Source: UBA961 sp049426725
GTDB taxonomy: Bacteria; Bacteroidota; Ignavibacteria; Kapaibacteriales; UBA961
Direction of reading: 5' to 3'
NCBI GenBank assembly: GCA_049426725.1
Contig: JBMSYN010000008.1
Location: 1-64,000, forward strand
Length of the DNA stretch: 64,000 bases
Shown piece after piece: positions 8,870 through 18,260 of this stretch. Position numbers and translations under genes: made by a program. Under the pieces are notes generated by a model. That model did no database searches and was not told the DNA's origin. It saw nothing but the letters and a program-made list of their open reading frames with translations. Each line of letters starts with the position of its first letter. The stretch's first letter is position 1.

Positions 8870-10459
8870 ATGAAACACATCATTATTCATGCACTTGTAG
8901 TGACTTTGTTGACTGTCTTTGCAATCTCAAAGGAAGGTCCGACATTTTCTTTGCCTGAATTATCAAGTTCTCGAGCAAAAGCACATATCAATAAACTTGC
9001 ATCTGATGAAATGCGAGGCAGAAATACTCCAAGTCCGGAATTGGAACAGTCTGCGGAATACATAGCGAATGAATTCAAGTCCATCGGTCTACTTCCTGTC
9101 AACGGATCTTATTTTCATACCTATACATTGGAGCGTTTACATCTTGATAAACCGACCACCCTCTTTGTAAAGAAAGGAACAAGGTTTGATGAGATGCTTT
9201 TGAAAGACGACTTTGTGCCATTTGAGTACTCAGGTTCAATGAACATTGAATTTGCTCAAGTTGCATTTGCGGGTTTTGGAATTACCGCGCCCGAATACAA
9301 ATACGATGATTATAAAAATTTGGATGTGAAGGGAAAAGTTGTCGTGATACTGCGGGGCGAGCCACAAATGGATAATGAGAACAGCGTTTTTGATGGAAAG
9401 AAATTCACGAAATACTCGCGCATGCAATCGAAAATGAAAACTGCTTATGCAAATGGTGCTGTTGGCATCATTGTGATCAATGCACCTTCAACCACATTGA
9501 AACTTCGACCATCTGCATTCCCTTGGCCATCTTTATATCCAAATGTACCTGCCGATGCACTTCCATTGTCAAGGAAAAATGCAGACACTCCGGATATTCC
9601 CGTAGTCAGTGCCGGGGAGCGTTTTGTACAATTGGCTTTTGGTTCTGTTGACACATTGAAAGCATGGCAAAAGAATATTGATTCCCTGATGATTCAGCAA
9701 TCAAGAGCTTTGCTTGATATTGAAATATTGAATTTCAAAACGACGCTCAGAACAGAAAAAGTTGAAGTTCGGAATGTGATGGGTATGATAAAAGGTTCTG
9801 AATTGCCCGATGAATATCTTGTCATTGGCGCTCATTATGATCATGTTGGATTTTCCAAACCCAATGATCCTGCCAAAGACTCCATTTATAATGGAGCAGA
9901 TGATAATGCAAGCGGTACAACCGGAATGCTCATTGCAGCAGAAGCTCTTGTCAATGCACCAACCAAGCCAAAGAGATCAATCGTTTTTGTCGGATTTTCA
10001 GGAGAAGAAAAAGGTCTGCTTGGTTCAAAAGCATTTGTTGATACACCACCATTACCCATTTCGAATTGCGTTGCCATGCTGAATATGGACATGATCGGTC
10101 GCAGCATTGATGACACATTATACATAGGCGGAAATACCCGTTGCAAAGAACTCGCGGCATTAAATGCGGAATTGAACAGATCAATTTTTGAGTCTGATTC
10201 AATGCATCTGACATATACCATTGAGCAATATTTTTTCAGAAGTGATCAAGCAAGCTTTGCAATGAAGCGTATTCCTGTTCTCTTTTACTACACCGGAGAA
10301 CATGAAGATTATCACAAAGTAAGTGATGAGATAAGCAAATTAGATATGGATAGATTGGTGAAGATTGCAACGCTGTGCTCACATACAGCATGGGCAACAG
10401 CAGATTTACCAATGAAGCTACCCTTCACTCCACTTCCGGGAGATGATCTTTCCGATTGA
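8870..10459 (+). CDS. secreted M28-family zinc aminopeptidase with PA domain
   Basis: A 529-residue exported peptidase. The ATG at 8870 gives a Sec signal (MKHIIIHALVVTLLTVFAIS); the earlier in-frame start lies inside dnaG. A protease-associated domain occupies about 130-260. The M28 di-zinc site is visible: His near 320 (GAHYDHVG), Asp near 345 (GADDNASG), the Glu pair near 379 (GEEKG), Asp near 406 (NMDMIG) and His near 481 (YHKVSDE). The family removes N-terminal residues from peptides outside the cytoplasm. Its last 35 bases overlap the 3' end of folC on the opposite strand. Confidence 0.88.
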   Translation: MKHIIIHALVVTLLTVFAISKEGPTFSLPELSSSRAKAHINKLASDEMRGRNTPSPELEQSAEYIANEFKSIGLLPVNGSYFHTYTLERLHLDKPTTLFVKKGTRFDEMLLKDDFVPFEYSGSMNIEFAQVAFAGFGITAPEYKYDDYKNLDVKGKVVVILRGEPQMDNENSVFDGKKFTKYSRMQSKMKTAYANGAVGIIVINAPSTTLKLRPSAFPWPSLYPNVPADALPLSRKNADTPDIPVVSAGERFVQLAFGSVDTLKAWQKNIDSLMIQQSRALLDIEILNFKTTLRTEKVEVRNVMGMIKGSELPDEYLVIGAHYDHVGFSKPNDPAKDSIYNGADDNASGTTGMLIAAEALVNAPTKPKRSIVFVGFSGEEKGLLGSKAFVDTPPLPISNCVAMLNMDMIGRSIDDTLYIGGNTRCKELAALNAELNRSIFESDSMHLTYTIEQYFFRSDQASFAMKRIPVLFYYTGEHEDYHKVSDEISKLDMDRLVKIATLCSHTAWATADLPMKLPFTPLPGDDLSD

Positions 10460-11771
10460 CATAGCCTCTTTTTTCCAGGGCTTGCATTGCTTCATCGGCG
10501 AGATAGAATGATCCGGTGATCAATACCCTATTGCCAGACTCCATGGCTTGATGAATTGCATCTTCAACAGATGGATGAGGCATAGCATTGATTCCATGTT
10601 TGATTGCTTGTGCATGAAGCATTTCACTAGTCAATGCACGGTCCATGTTTGGTGCACAACAATGCATTGTATCTGACATCGGAGACAGTATTTCCAGCAT
10701 CTCTTCAATCGGTTTATCCTTCATCACGCCAAACACTATTTCCCATTTGTGATCTTTATATCCGCATGCATTCAGCGTTTCTCTCAAGCGTAACAAACAT
10801 GCAGTATTATGTCCTACATCAAGAATGAGTGGTGGATCTTTTCTCAAGCATTGAATTCTCCCTTCAACACCAGTCATCACTGAGCACTGAGCAATTCCAT
10901 CATGAATTGCTTGTTCATCTATCTGAAAAAATGGTTCAATCGCTTTCAGCGTTAGAAGAGTCGTCAGAATATTTCTTGCCTGATGAATTCCCACTCGATC
11001 AGAATATATATCTCGAAGAATGTTCCCGCATACTGAGCAATCCAATTTCATCGTGCAATCCAAATTCATTGCAAGATTCATAAATGAGCATTCTTCATTG
11101 ACAACAGACACCAAGCCGGCTTCGATATCAGAGGCTTTTTGTTTGAAGAATTCAATCAACACTTCTCTTTCTTCTCCAATGATTATCGGACTCCCCTTTT
11201 TGAAGATTCCGGCTTTTTCACCTGCTATGGTCTTCAAATCATTCCCGAGGAATTCCATGTGATCATAATCAATGGATGTAATCACCGTAGCCAAGGGTTG
11301 CTTTAGAACATTTGTTGCATCAAGCCTACCACCCATCCCGGTTTCAATGATTGCAATGTCCACCCCTTTTTCAGCAAAGTATGTGAATGCCATTGCGGTT
11401 GTCACCTCAAAAAATGTGGTATGCTCTTTCTTGATTTCATCCATCATCCTTCCCGCAAGCAAGGCGATGTCCGCATCAGAAATCAACTCGCCATTCACTC
11501 GGATTCTCTCATTGAATACTCGAATATGAGGTGAAGTGTACAGTCCGACCCGAAAACCGGCTGATTGCAGAATCGCCGCAAGAAGCGAACATACAGACCC
11601 CTTGCCATTCGTTCCGGCAACATGAATGCATGTGAGTGATTCCTGTGGATTACCCAAAGACTCAAGCAATGAAACAATCCGTTCCAAACCTGGTTTTATA
11701 CCGAATCTATGGAGCGAAAACAAAAAATCAAGCAATTCTTGGATGGAAGATTGTTCAGATGATTCATTCAT
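10425..11771 (-). CDS. folC: bifunctional dihydrofolate / folylpolyglutamate synthase
   Basis: FolC adds glutamate to dihydropteroate and then extends the polyglutamate tail of folates. About 448 residues: ATP loop HVAGTNGKGS (50-59), TSPHIRVFNERI, the folate/metal segment ETGMGGRLDATN, ITSIDYDHMEFLGN and C-terminal-domain LDVGHN. I chose the ATG at 11771 because it matches family length. An ATG nine codons upstream (11798) is also possible, and a still longer frame would run into the tRNA gene. folP (36016) and folA (59577) are also in this window but unlinked to folC. It lies just downstream of tRNA-Thr on the same strand, separated by the tRNA's terminator. Confidence 0.92.
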   Translation of the reverse strand: MNESSEQSSIQELLDFLFSLHRFGIKPGLERIVSLLESLGNPQESLTCIHVAGTNGKGSVCSLLAAILQSAGFRVGLYTSPHIRVFNERIRVNGELISDADIALLAGRMMDEIKKEHTTFFEVTTAMAFTYFAEKGVDIAIIETGMGGRLDATNVLKQPLATVITSIDYDHMEFLGNDLKTIAGEKAGIFKKGSPIIIGEEREVLIEFFKQKASDIEAGLVSVVNEECSFMNLAMNLDCTMKLDCSVCGNILRDIYSDRVGIHQARNILTTLLTLKAIEPFFQIDEQAIHDGIAQCSVMTGVEGRIQCLRKDPPLILDVGHNTACLLRLRETLNACGYKDHKWEIVFGVMKDKPIEEMLEILSPMSDTMHCCAPNMDRALTSEMLHAQAIKHGINAMPHPSVEDAIHQAMESGNRVLITGSFYLADEAMQALEKRGYVNRKDHLPEVE

Positions 11772-11818
11772 TTGAGAGCATCCTCTAATTAGGGACATCA
11801 AGTCCGTATATTTGCATA

Positions 11819-11853
11819 GAAAAAAAGCCGAAACACTAGAAGTATTTCGGCTT
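11819..11853 (-). terminator. rho-independent terminator of tRNA-Thr
   Basis: On the minus strand the 13-bp stem AAGCCGAAATACT / AGTGTTTCGGCTT (one G-T pair) closes a TCT loop and runs into a T tract. The stem begins at the last base of the tRNA's encoded CCA, so termination sits directly against the mature 3' end. The plus-strand reading has no T tract, so it acts in one direction only. Confidence 0.88.
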
Positions 11854-11928
11854 GGAGCCAACTATCGGACTTGAACCGATGACCTGCTGATTACAAGTCA
11901 GCTGCTCTACCAGCTGAGCTAAGTTGGC
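11853..11928 (-). tRNA. tRNA-Thr (anticodon UGU)
   Basis: The cloverleaf folds cleanly. The acceptor stem is GCCAACT / AGTTGGC, the D arm GCTC-AGCTGGTAGA-GAGC and the anticodon arm GCTGA-CTTGTAA-TCAGC with anticodon TGT. The T loop is GTTCAAGTC, the discriminator is T, and CCA is encoded in the genome. The promoter (TTTG-N19-TAATTTTG) ends 20 bases before the 5' end and a strong terminator follows immediately, so the gene is a self-contained single-tRNA unit. Confidence 0.96.
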
Positions 11929-11948
11929 TTTTTCTCTTTGAGAGAGAG

Positions 11949-11979
11949 CAAAATTAGAGAATTTTTTTCTTCATGCAAA
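11949..11979 (-). promoter_or_regulatory. promoter of tRNA-Thr, full Bacteroidota consensus
   Basis: On the minus strand TTTG (11979-11976), 19 bases, then TAATTTTG (11956-11949). This matches the primary-sigma consensus of Bacteroidota (TTTG at -33, TAnnTTTG at -7) at every defined position. It places the start a few bases upstream of the tRNA. The tatD start codon (11973) lies inside the spacer, so tatD and the tRNA cannot have independent conventional promoters side by side. Confidence 0.78.
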
Positions 11980-12674
11980 GTTTTTTTCGTGCCGTGTACA
12001 TAGACAATCACACGCATCTTCATGGAATCATCGATAAAAAGGACAATATCCTTCAGGTTTTTGCTATAGATTCAACAGATCTCATAGGTGTGGACTCAAT
12101 TTCTGCCATTATAGAAGCCGGACATCAGTGTACCTTGGGCCTGCATCCACGAAACATACAAGAACTGGATTTTGACGAATTTCGTGACATTGTTGAATCG
12201 CATGCTGATTCCCTGCTTGCAATCGGAGAATGTGGTCTGGACACTTTTGTTTCAATTGACAAACAGGAACAGATTACCGCATTCAAAATGCAAGCATATC
12301 TTGCTGAAGAACTTGAAAAGCCACTCATCATTCATTGTGTCCGATCTTATTCTGAAATCATCAGATTGCACAGAGAGATACAACCAAAAAAACCCTGGAT
12401 TATTCATGGTTTCAATCGCAATCGAGATATTGCAGAATCTTTGCTTGAACAAGGAATCATTTTGAGCATCGGAAATGAACTCATGAAAGTAGATCATCCG
12501 CTTTCATCATTTGTTTCACACATGAAAGAAATACCTTTCTTATTAGAAACTGATGGAAAGGATATTGAGATTGATCAGATATATCAGCGATGTGCAATCT
12601 TGCTTGGCTTAGACATCGCGCAATTGAAAAAACGCATTGCAAAACATTTCAAACAGATTTATGGAACAAACTGA
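11973..12674 (+). CDS. TatD-family metal-dependent hydrolase
   Basis: TatD proteins are TIM-barrel hydrolases, several with DNase activity. The 233-residue product keeps the metal ligands: H13 and H15 (NHTHLH), E86 (IGECGLD), H121 (IIHCVR), H145 (IHGFNRN) and D194 (LETDG). It is a little shorter than the usual 255-265 residues. The substrate is not predictable. It is the first gene of a coupled series: tcdA starts 14 bases inside its 3' end. Its own promoter must lie within the 44-base gap or the tRNA gene, because the tRNA promoter overlaps its start. Confidence 0.85.
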   Translation: MQSFFRAVYIDNHTHLHGIIDKKDNILQVFAIDSTDLIGVDSISAIIEAGHQCTLGLHPRNIQELDFDEFRDIVESHADSLLAIGECGLDTFVSIDKQEQITAFKMQAYLAEELEKPLIIHCVRSYSEIIRLHREIQPKKPWIIHGFNRNRDIAESLLEQGIILSIGNELMKVDHPLSSFVSHMKEIPFLLETDGKDIEIDQIYQRCAILLGLDIAQLKKRIAKHFKQIYGTN

Positions 12675-13422
12675 ATTAAAAGTACCTCATTGGAATAGCA
12701 GAACTTCTTTGCTTTATGGCGATGATAAAATTGGCTCATTGATTGACAAGCATGTCTTGGTGATTGGTTTGGGCGGAGTTGGATCATTTGCAGCCGAATT
12801 TCTGGTTCGCGGAGGAATAGGTGCAATTACAATAGTTGATGGTGACACAGTTGACACCACGAATCGCAATCGACAATTACCTGCTTTGATTTCCACAAAT
12901 GGAAAATGGAAGGCCGATGTCATGGCAGAGCGACTTCTTGACATCAATCCCGAATTGAAATTGACAGTGCATAGAACATTCATTGAAAAAGACATCACAG
13001 ATGAATTGCTGGAAACTCCTTATGATTATGTGGTTGATTGCATCGATACAGTAGCTCCAAAAGTGAGTCTGTTAAAAAAAGCACATGCAAAAGGATATCC
13101 TATCGTTAGTTCGATGGGTGCCGGTGGAAAAACTGATCCAACCATGATTGAAATCAGCGATATAAGCAAAGTTCATCATTGCAAATTGGCGCGATATGTC
13201 AGAAAACGATTGCACAGAAATGATATCAGACATGGCATCATCGCCGTGTTTTCGCCGGAAGAAGTTTCTGAAGATGCATTGGCATTGACAGAAAACACAC
13301 AAAATAAAGTATCCTACTATGGAACCATATCATATATACCGGCATCATTCGGTGCACATTGTGCATCAGTCGTCTTGCGTGATCTGATTGGTGTGCTTCC
13401 AAAAATGAAAAAACGCAAATGA
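12661..13422 (+). CDS. tcdA: tRNA threonylcarbamoyladenosine dehydratase (TcdA/CsdL)
   Basis: An E1-like enzyme that uses ATP to dehydrate t6A at position 37 of tRNAs into its cyclic form. The 253-residue sequence has the nucleotide-binding GLGGVGS (36-42), acidic D60, the NRNRQ stretch (68-72), DCIDT (127-131) and the conserved SSMGAGGKTDP (150-160). It lacks the CxxC zinc pairs and the tail of ThiF or MoeB, which favours TcdA. I used the internal ATG at 12661 (MEQTELKV); the longer frame adds eight residues inside tatD. It shares ATGA with the RND gene downstream. Confidence 0.85.
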   Translation: MEQTELKVPHWNSRTSLLYGDDKIGSLIDKHVLVIGLGGVGSFAAEFLVRGGIGAITIVDGDTVDTTNRNRQLPALISTNGKWKADVMAERLLDINPELKLTVHRTFIEKDITDELLETPYDYVVDCIDTVAPKVSLLKKAHAKGYPIVSSMGAGGKTDPTMIEISDISKVHHCKLARYVRKRLHRNDIRHGIIAVFSPEEVSEDALALTENTQNKVSYYGTISYIPASFGAHCASVVLRDLIGVLPKMKKRK

Positions 13423-16400
13423 GATTATCTTCTATAAGCATTCAAAGACCTGTTCTCAGTATCGTGATGTCAATCGCAATCATGCTTTTTGGCATCATCG
13501 GTTATAACTATTTGGGGATCAGAGAATTTCCCGCGGTCGACCCACCGGTCATTACAGTCAATGCGGCTTATCCCGGTGCAAATGCAGATGTCATTGAATC
13601 AAAAATCACCGAAATCCTCGAAGAGTCCATCAATGGCATTGCCGGAATCACATCACTTACATCGATCAGTCGAGATGGAGCAAGTACCATCACCGTTGAA
13701 TTTTCATTGGATAGCGATTTGGAAACTGCGGCAAATGATGTGAGAGATCGTGTTGCTCGCGTGCAAAGACAATTACCCGCAGACATGGATCCACCCGCCG
13801 TATCCAAAGCAGATGCAAATTCGGATGCAATTCTTGTGGTTACAGTACAAAGTGAACAAAGAAACTTGCTGGAAATTTCAGACATCGCTGCAAATACAAT
13901 CAAGAAGCAATTGCAAACCATTGCCGGCGTTTCTGAGATACGGATTTGGGGTGAAAGAAAATATGCAATGCGTTTGTGGATGGACCCAGCTAAACTATCT
14001 GCTTATGGTTTGACACCACTCGACATCAAAGCAGCGCTCGACAGAGAAAATGTTGAATTGCCTTCGGGAAGTGTGGAAGGAAACACTACTGAAGTCACTG
14101 TAAGAACATTGGGAAGATTTTCTACCGAAGAAGAATTCAACAATCTGATTATTCGATCAATAAATGGACAAATGATTCGATTTTCAGACATAGGTGAAGC
14201 AAAACTCGAAGCCGAAAATATCAAGACAATTCTTCGTACCGATGGCAAACCTATGTTTGGTGTTGCAATCACTCCTCAGCCTGGATCGAATCATATTGCG
14301 ATTGCCAAAGAGTTTTACAAAAGAGTTGAATCAATCAAAAAAGAATTGCCAAGCGACTTACAACTGAAAGTCATTCTTGATACAACGATATCCATTAAAG
14401 ATTCACTGAAAGAAGTCATTGAAACACTCGTAATTGCATTTATTCTTGTAGTATTGATTCTCTTCTTGTTTCTTAGAGATTGGCGCACCACGATCATTCC
14501 CGTTATTGCAATCCCCATTTCACTCATTGGTACATTCTTCTTGATGTATGTTTTGAATTATTCCATCAATGTATTGACTTTGCTTGGAATTGTTCTCGCC
14601 ACAGGATTAGTGGTTGATGATGCAATCGTTGTACTCGAAAATATTTTTGCAAAAACAGAGCAAGGTTTAGATCCGATTACGGCAGCACATGAAGGTTCAA
14701 AAGAGATTTTCTTTGCAGTGCTTTCCACAACCATCACATTGGCGGCTGTATTCTTACCAATTATTTTCCTTCAAGGGTTAACCGGAAGATTATTCAGAGA
14801 ATTCGGCATTGTGATCGCCGGATCGGTATTGATTTCTGCTTTTGTTTCATTGACGCTGACTCCGATGATGAGCAGTAGATTTATCAAGGCGCATCAATCA
14901 CACGGAAAAGTGTATCAGTATATCGAATCATTACTGAATCGTTTACTCATGGCTTATCGCAATTCTCTTCAAGCATTCATTCGCAATCCAATTCCATCGT
15001 TCATAGTTACCATTGTTTCATTTGGCATGATTTGGATATTTGGAAAAACCCTCAGCTCAGAAATTGCGCCATTACAAGACAAAAGTCGGATGAGAGTAAG
15101 CGCAACTGCACATGAAGGGGCAACATTTGAGTACATGGACGGATATGTTTCTTCGATTTCAAAGATTTTGCGGGATTCAGTTCCGGAGGTTCAATCACTC
15201 CTGACTGTTACATCACCAAGTTTTGGAACAAGTTCAACAAATACTGCTTTCATCAGATTATTCCTCTCTGATCCTGAGCAAAGAGAACGCTCTCAAATGC
15301 AAATTGGGGATTATGTCACTCAGCTTGTCAAAGAATTGCCACGAGCGAAAGGACTGGTGATTCAAGAGCAATCAATTTCAACAGGAGGAGCAGGCATTGG
15401 TGGATTGCCTGTACAATTTGTGATACAAGCAACAGACATAGAGCGATTGCGTGCAATTCTTCCCTCATTTTTGGATGAAGCCGCAAAGAATCCCGCATTT
15501 GCCGTTGTGGATGTGAATCTCAAATTCACCAAACCGGAATTACGACTTGGCATTGACAGAAACAAAGCAAGAAGTTTGGGAATTAATACTGCTGATATAT
15601 CACAAACATTGCAGTTCGCATTAGCAGGACAACGATATGGATATTTTGTTAAGGATGGTCGGCAATATCAAGTTATTGGTCAAGCGCAAAGACCCGATAG
15701 AAATGATGTAATGGACATCAAATCAATGTATGTGAGGTCTGCAGACAATATTCTCATACAATTGGACAATGTGGTGAACTTTGTTGAAAGTAGTGCTCCG
15801 CCTTCAGTGTATCATTATAATCGCGCAGTTTCTGCAACTGTGTCAGCCGGACTAGCACCGGGATATACCATTGGCGATGGAATCAATGCCATGCGAACTA
15901 TATCCGAGCAAGTGTTAGATCCTTCCTATAGCACGGCATTGACCGGAACATCAAAAGATTTCGAAGAAAGTTCATCAAGCTTGCTCTTTGCTTTTTTGCT
16001 GGCACTAATACTTATTTATCTGGTTCTCGCCGCACAATTCGAAAGCTTTCTCGATCCGCTCATCATTTTGCTATGCGTTCCCATGGCTTTGGCGGGTGCG
16101 ATGTTCACGCTTTGGTATTTTAATCAAACATTGAACATATTCAGCCAAATCGGCATCATCATGCTTATCGGACTCGTAACAAAGAATGCTATTCTCATCA
16201 TAGAATTTGCTCATCAAAGAGAAAAAGAGTTGTCTGCTTTTGAAGCTGTGATTGATGCAGCAACAAGTAGATTTCGTCCAATTCTCATGACTTCCCTTGC
16301 AACGATTCTCGGAGTGCTCCCAATTGCACTTGCAATCGGTGGAGGTTCTGAAAGTAGAATTTCAATGGGCATTGCAGTTGTAGGCGGTTTATTATTTTCA

Positions 16401-16475
16401 CTGATTCTCACTCTGTATACAATTCCCGGATTTTTTGTGATTGCATCACGCTTGGGTACAAACAAATCAACATGA
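13419..16475 (+). CDS. RND-family efflux pump inner-membrane subunit (AcrB/HAE1 type)
   Basis: A 1018-residue proton-driven transporter of the AcrB class. It begins with the typical SSISIQRPVLSIVMS first helix and shows two internal repeats of six helices with large periplasmic loops. The proton-relay residues are present: D400 and D401 in TM4 (GLVVDDAIVV) and K922 in TM10 (GLVTKNAILI). Such pumps expel hydrophobic compounds with a membrane-fusion protein and an outer-membrane channel. Neither partner is adjacent, so they must be elsewhere or shared. It is tied by ATGA overlaps to tcdA upstream and ggt downstream. The substrate is unknown. Confidence 0.92.
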   Translation: MRLSSISIQRPVLSIVMSIAIMLFGIIGYNYLGIREFPAVDPPVITVNAAYPGANADVIESKITEILEESINGIAGITSLTSISRDGASTITVEFSLDSDLETAANDVRDRVARVQRQLPADMDPPAVSKADANSDAILVVTVQSEQRNLLEISDIAANTIKKQLQTIAGVSEIRIWGERKYAMRLWMDPAKLSAYGLTPLDIKAALDRENVELPSGSVEGNTTEVTVRTLGRFSTEEEFNNLIIRSINGQMIRFSDIGEAKLEAENIKTILRTDGKPMFGVAITPQPGSNHIAIAKEFYKRVESIKKELPSDLQLKVILDTTISIKDSLKEVIETLVIAFILVVLILFLFLRDWRTTIIPVIAIPISLIGTFFLMYVLNYSINVLTLLGIVLATGLVVDDAIVVLENIFAKTEQGLDPITAAHEGSKEIFFAVLSTTITLAAVFLPIIFLQGLTGRLFREFGIVIAGSVLISAFVSLTLTPMMSSRFIKAHQSHGKVYQYIESLLNRLLMAYRNSLQAFIRNPIPSFIVTIVSFGMIWIFGKTLSSEIAPLQDKSRMRVSATAHEGATFEYMDGYVSSISKILRDSVPEVQSLLTVTSPSFGTSSTNTAFIRLFLSDPEQRERSQMQIGDYVTQLVKELPRAKGLVIQEQSISTGGAGIGGLPVQFVIQATDIERLRAILPSFLDEAAKNPAFAVVDVNLKFTKPELRLGIDRNKARSLGINTADISQTLQFALAGQRYGYFVKDGRQYQVIGQAQRPDRNDVMDIKSMYVRSADNILIQLDNVVNFVESSAPPSVYHYNRAVSATVSAGLAPGYTIGDGINAMRTISEQVLDPSYSTALTGTSKDFEESSSSLLFAFLLALILIYLVLAAQFESFLDPLIILLCVPMALAGAMFTLWYFNQTLNIFSQIGIIMLIGLVTKNAILIIEFAHQREKELSAFEAVIDAATSRFRPILMTSLATILGVLPIALAIGGGSESRISMGIAVVGGLLFSLILTLYTIPGFFVIASRLGTNKST

Positions 16476-18184
16476 ACATGATTCCACACAAAAGCATTCG
16501 ATTCATTACCATGATTACACTTTTATTCATGGGATGCAACATCGCATTTTCGCATTCAGCAAAAGCAAAAAAAGGAATGGTTGTTTCTGCTTCTTCCATT
16601 GCTTCGAAAGTTGGAATAAACATATTGAAAAAAGGAGGCAATGCAATTGATGCTGCGGTTGCCACCGGCTTTGCACTCGCAGTAACATATCCGGGTGCAG
16701 GAAATATCGGTGGCGGGGGGTTTTTGATTGCACAATTGAAAAATGGTCAATCCATTGCAATTGATTTTCGAGAAAAGGCTCCAAAAAAAGCTCATAAAGA
16801 CATGTATCTTGATGCAAAAGGAAATGTCATGAATGAGAAAGTTCGCGAAGGCGCATTGGCAAGCGGTGTCCCGGGTTCTGTTGCCGGACTTTGCGATGCA
16901 TTGGCCGCTTATGGAACAATGTCATTAAAAGAAGTTTTGGCACCTGCAATTGCATTGGCTGAAGATGGATTTATTCTTGATGCATCGATGATCAAACAAT
17001 TTGAAAAGGACATGTCATTGTTCAAGAAATTTCCATCAACAATGAAAGTCATGTCCAAAAATGGCATACCATTTAAAGTTGGTGATCGCTGGAAGCAACC
17101 CGATCTTGCTCGGACATTGAAGTTAATAGCTGCAAAAGGAAAAGACGGTTTTTACAAAGGAGAGGTTCCAAAACTTGTTGCAAAGGCTATGTCAAAACAT
17201 GGCGGCATCATGAGCGAAAGTGATTTCGCTGAATACAAAGCAATCAAAAGACAAGTTGTAAAAGCATCCTATAAAGGATATGATATCATCAGTATGTGTC
17301 CTCCAAGTTCCGGTGGCATCGCGCTGATACAAATGCTCAATATCCTGAATCGCTATACATTCAAAAAAAATGAGTGGCATTCACCGAGGCATGCACATGC
17401 AATGCTTTCCGCCATGAAATTTGCCTATGCAGATCGTACTGTTCATTTGGGCGATCCGGATTTCACCAAGATTCCTTATTCCATGTTATTGTCTCAGAAA
17501 TATGCCGATCGACTCGCAAGTATGATTCCAAAAGACAAAGCATTGCCATCTTCTTCCATCAAGGCAGGTGATCCAAAAGTATTTGCAAAAGAAAGTGATG
17601 AAACCACGCATTATTCAGTTTTAGATTCTAGTGGCAATGCAGTAAGCGTTACAACCACCATTAACTCATGGTTTGGGTCCGGGTTCATTGCCGATGGTAC
17701 CGGTTTTTTTCTCAACAATGAAATGGATGATTTTTCTGCTAAGCCAAATACACCCAATCAATTTGGAGTCATGGGTGGCGAGGCAAATGCCATACAACCG
17801 GGAAAAAGAATGTTATCAAGCATGACACCCACAATCGTGCTTCGTGAGGGTAAGCCCAGACTCATATTGGGAGCACCGGGCGGCTCTACAATCATCACGA
17901 CCGTCTTGCATATTCTGACCAATTGTTTGGATTTTGGCATGCCCATTCGAGAAGCTGTGAAGGCACCGCGATTCCATCATCAATGGATGCCGGACAATAT
18001 AGATTATGAGGAAGGGGCATTTTCTGCCAAAACCATGAAATCGCTTCAAGATATGGGATATTCATTTGGCAAAAAACGCGTCATTGGTATTGCAGAATGT
18101 ATAGCGGTGAATCCCTGGGAAGACCTTATTTTAGGGGCATCGGATACACGACATCACAGCAATGGAACAGCAGAGGGTTGGTGA
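16472..18184 (+). CDS. ggt: gamma-glutamyltranspeptidase / glutathione hydrolase
   Basis: Ggt transfers or hydrolyses the gamma-glutamyl group of glutathione and related peptides in the periplasm. The 570-residue precursor has an N-terminal signal (hydrophobic 11-27). It has AGNIGGGGFL and DFREKAPKKA in the large subunit, the autocleavage and nucleophile Thr379 (ETTHYSV), and the GGST oxyanion motif (LGAPGGST). The proenzyme should self-cleave just before Thr379. A Cys in LFMGC could suggest lipidation but the box is poor. It starts at ATGA within the RND gene stop. The shared operon is odd but may simply be compaction. Confidence 0.92.
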   Translation: MNMIPHKSIRFITMITLLFMGCNIAFSHSAKAKKGMVVSASSIASKVGINILKKGGNAIDAAVATGFALAVTYPGAGNIGGGGFLIAQLKNGQSIAIDFREKAPKKAHKDMYLDAKGNVMNEKVREGALASGVPGSVAGLCDALAAYGTMSLKEVLAPAIALAEDGFILDASMIKQFEKDMSLFKKFPSTMKVMSKNGIPFKVGDRWKQPDLARTLKLIAAKGKDGFYKGEVPKLVAKAMSKHGGIMSESDFAEYKAIKRQVVKASYKGYDIISMCPPSSGGIALIQMLNILNRYTFKKNEWHSPRHAHAMLSAMKFAYADRTVHLGDPDFTKIPYSMLLSQKYADRLASMIPKDKALPSSSIKAGDPKVFAKESDETTHYSVLDSSGNAVSVTTTINSWFGSGFIADGTGFFLNNEMDDFSAKPNTPNQFGVMGGEANAIQPGKRMLSSMTPTIVLREGKPRLILGAPGGSTIITTVLHILTNCLDFGMPIREAVKAPRFHHQWMPDNIDYEEGAFSAKTMKSLQDMGYSFGKKRVIGIAECIAVNPWEDLILGASDTRHHSNGTAEGW

Positions 18185-18260
18185 AACTAGTCCGTTAAAC
18201 AAACAATTTTTCTTCGATGGCGTCAATAGACGCATTCAAAAGCATTTTTCTCAGATAAAT

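Noticed and set aside
18220..18233. Hairpin GCGTC-AATA-GACGC between ggt and moxR
   Set aside because: Five-bp stem without an adjacent T tract; too weak for a terminator call.
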